A DNA stretch of 5,662 bases from Synergistaceae bacterium (lineage in GTDB: Bacteria > Synergistota > Synergistia > Synergistales > Synergistaceae): positions 1 to 5,662 of the forward strand of contig JAISQP010000119.1 of the NCBI GenBank assembly GCA_031274115.1, read 5' to 3'. Shown one piece after another: positions 5,559 to 5,662 of the stretch. A model generated the notes under the pieces. It worked only from the letters and a program-made list of their open reading frames with translations, was not told the DNA's origin and did not search any database. The translations under genes were made by a program, and so were the position numbers. Every line of letters begins with the position of its first letter. Positions within the stretch are counted from its first letter, which is position 1.

Positions 5559-5662
5559 CAGCGCCGCCATCGCCAGGCTCCTGGGAACCTACAGTATTCG
5601 AAGCTGTCCGTGCAGCATACCAGTAGGGTCGGAATCCCTAGCCCAGCTTTCGAGCCATCGGG
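5538..5662. other. Non-cyclase tail with nested inverted repeats; possible edge of an inserted element
   Basis: From about 5538 the translation no longer resembles the cyclase family in any of the three forward frames, and no cyclase C-terminus resumes before the window ends. The stretch holds several inverted repeats. The best pairs 5597-5606 with 5644-5654 (ten pairs including one G-U, one bulged base) and encloses a five-pair stem 5624-5628/5636-5640 with a seven-base loop. Shorter options are 5573-5576/5581-5584 and 5603-5606/5613-5616. Such folding fits the non-coding end of an insertion sequence (for example an IS110-type or IS200/IS605-type end with its guide RNA) or another structured RNA. 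No transposase or terminal repeat is visible, so the assignment stays open. Confidence 0.35.

Noticed and set aside
5624..5640. T-arm of a tRNA (five-pair stem, seven-base loop)
   Set aside because: The loop is TCGGAAT, not TTCRANY, and no matching acceptor strand, D-arm or anticodon arm is found upstream.
5559..5662. Open forward frames after the cyclase stop as a continuing gene
   Set aside because: Two forward frames stay open to the window end, but neither has a family likeness or a start with a ribosome binding site, and the stretch is too short to judge.

Overview
The window reads as a single plus-strand operon from a moderately GC-rich anaerobic bacterium. Frequent ATA, AGG and AGA codons, strong AGGAGG-type ribosome binding sites and the gene content would suit the Synergistota or a fermentative Firmicute. 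That placement is a guess from style and gene content, not a phylogenetic result.

Layout: (1) 1-1104, a CaiB/BaiF (family III) CoA-transferase whose N-terminus lies outside the window or is lost. (2) about 1119-1856, a DUF2877 protein (AllH/YlbF-like). (3) 1885-3429, FdrA (AllF-like). (4) 3430-3627, a 65-residue protein that corresponds to the C-terminal tail of E. coli FdrA, here a separate in-frame gene starting directly after the fdrA stop. (5) 3671-4936, a DUF1116 protein (AllG/YlbE-like). (6) 4980-5558, a cyclase-family metal-dependent hydrolase (PF04199) that ends early. The last ~125 bases no longer look like cyclase and hold several inverted repeats. They may be the edge of an inserted element or an assembly junction.

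How the genes may work together: FdrA, YlbE and YlbF of E. coli have been renamed AllF, AllG and AllH and assigned as the oxamate carbamoyltransferase of allantoin breakdown (oxalurate + phosphate to oxamate + carbamoyl phosphate). This window carries the whole set, in the order H-F-(F tail)-G, with a CoA-transferase and a cyclase-type amidohydrolase instead of the E. coli allantoin genes. The inferred scheme is ring opening or amide hydrolysis by the cyclase-family enzyme to give a carbamoylated acid, phosphorolysis by the AllFGH-like complex to carbamoyl phosphate (ATP source through a carbamate kinase not present here), and CoA activation of the remaining acid. The true substrate cannot be read from the sequence.

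There is no gene gap above 300 bases, no rRNA or tRNA, no CRISPR array and no recognisable promoter or terminator. Gene spacing is 0 to 43 bases, consistent with one transcript that starts upstream of the window.
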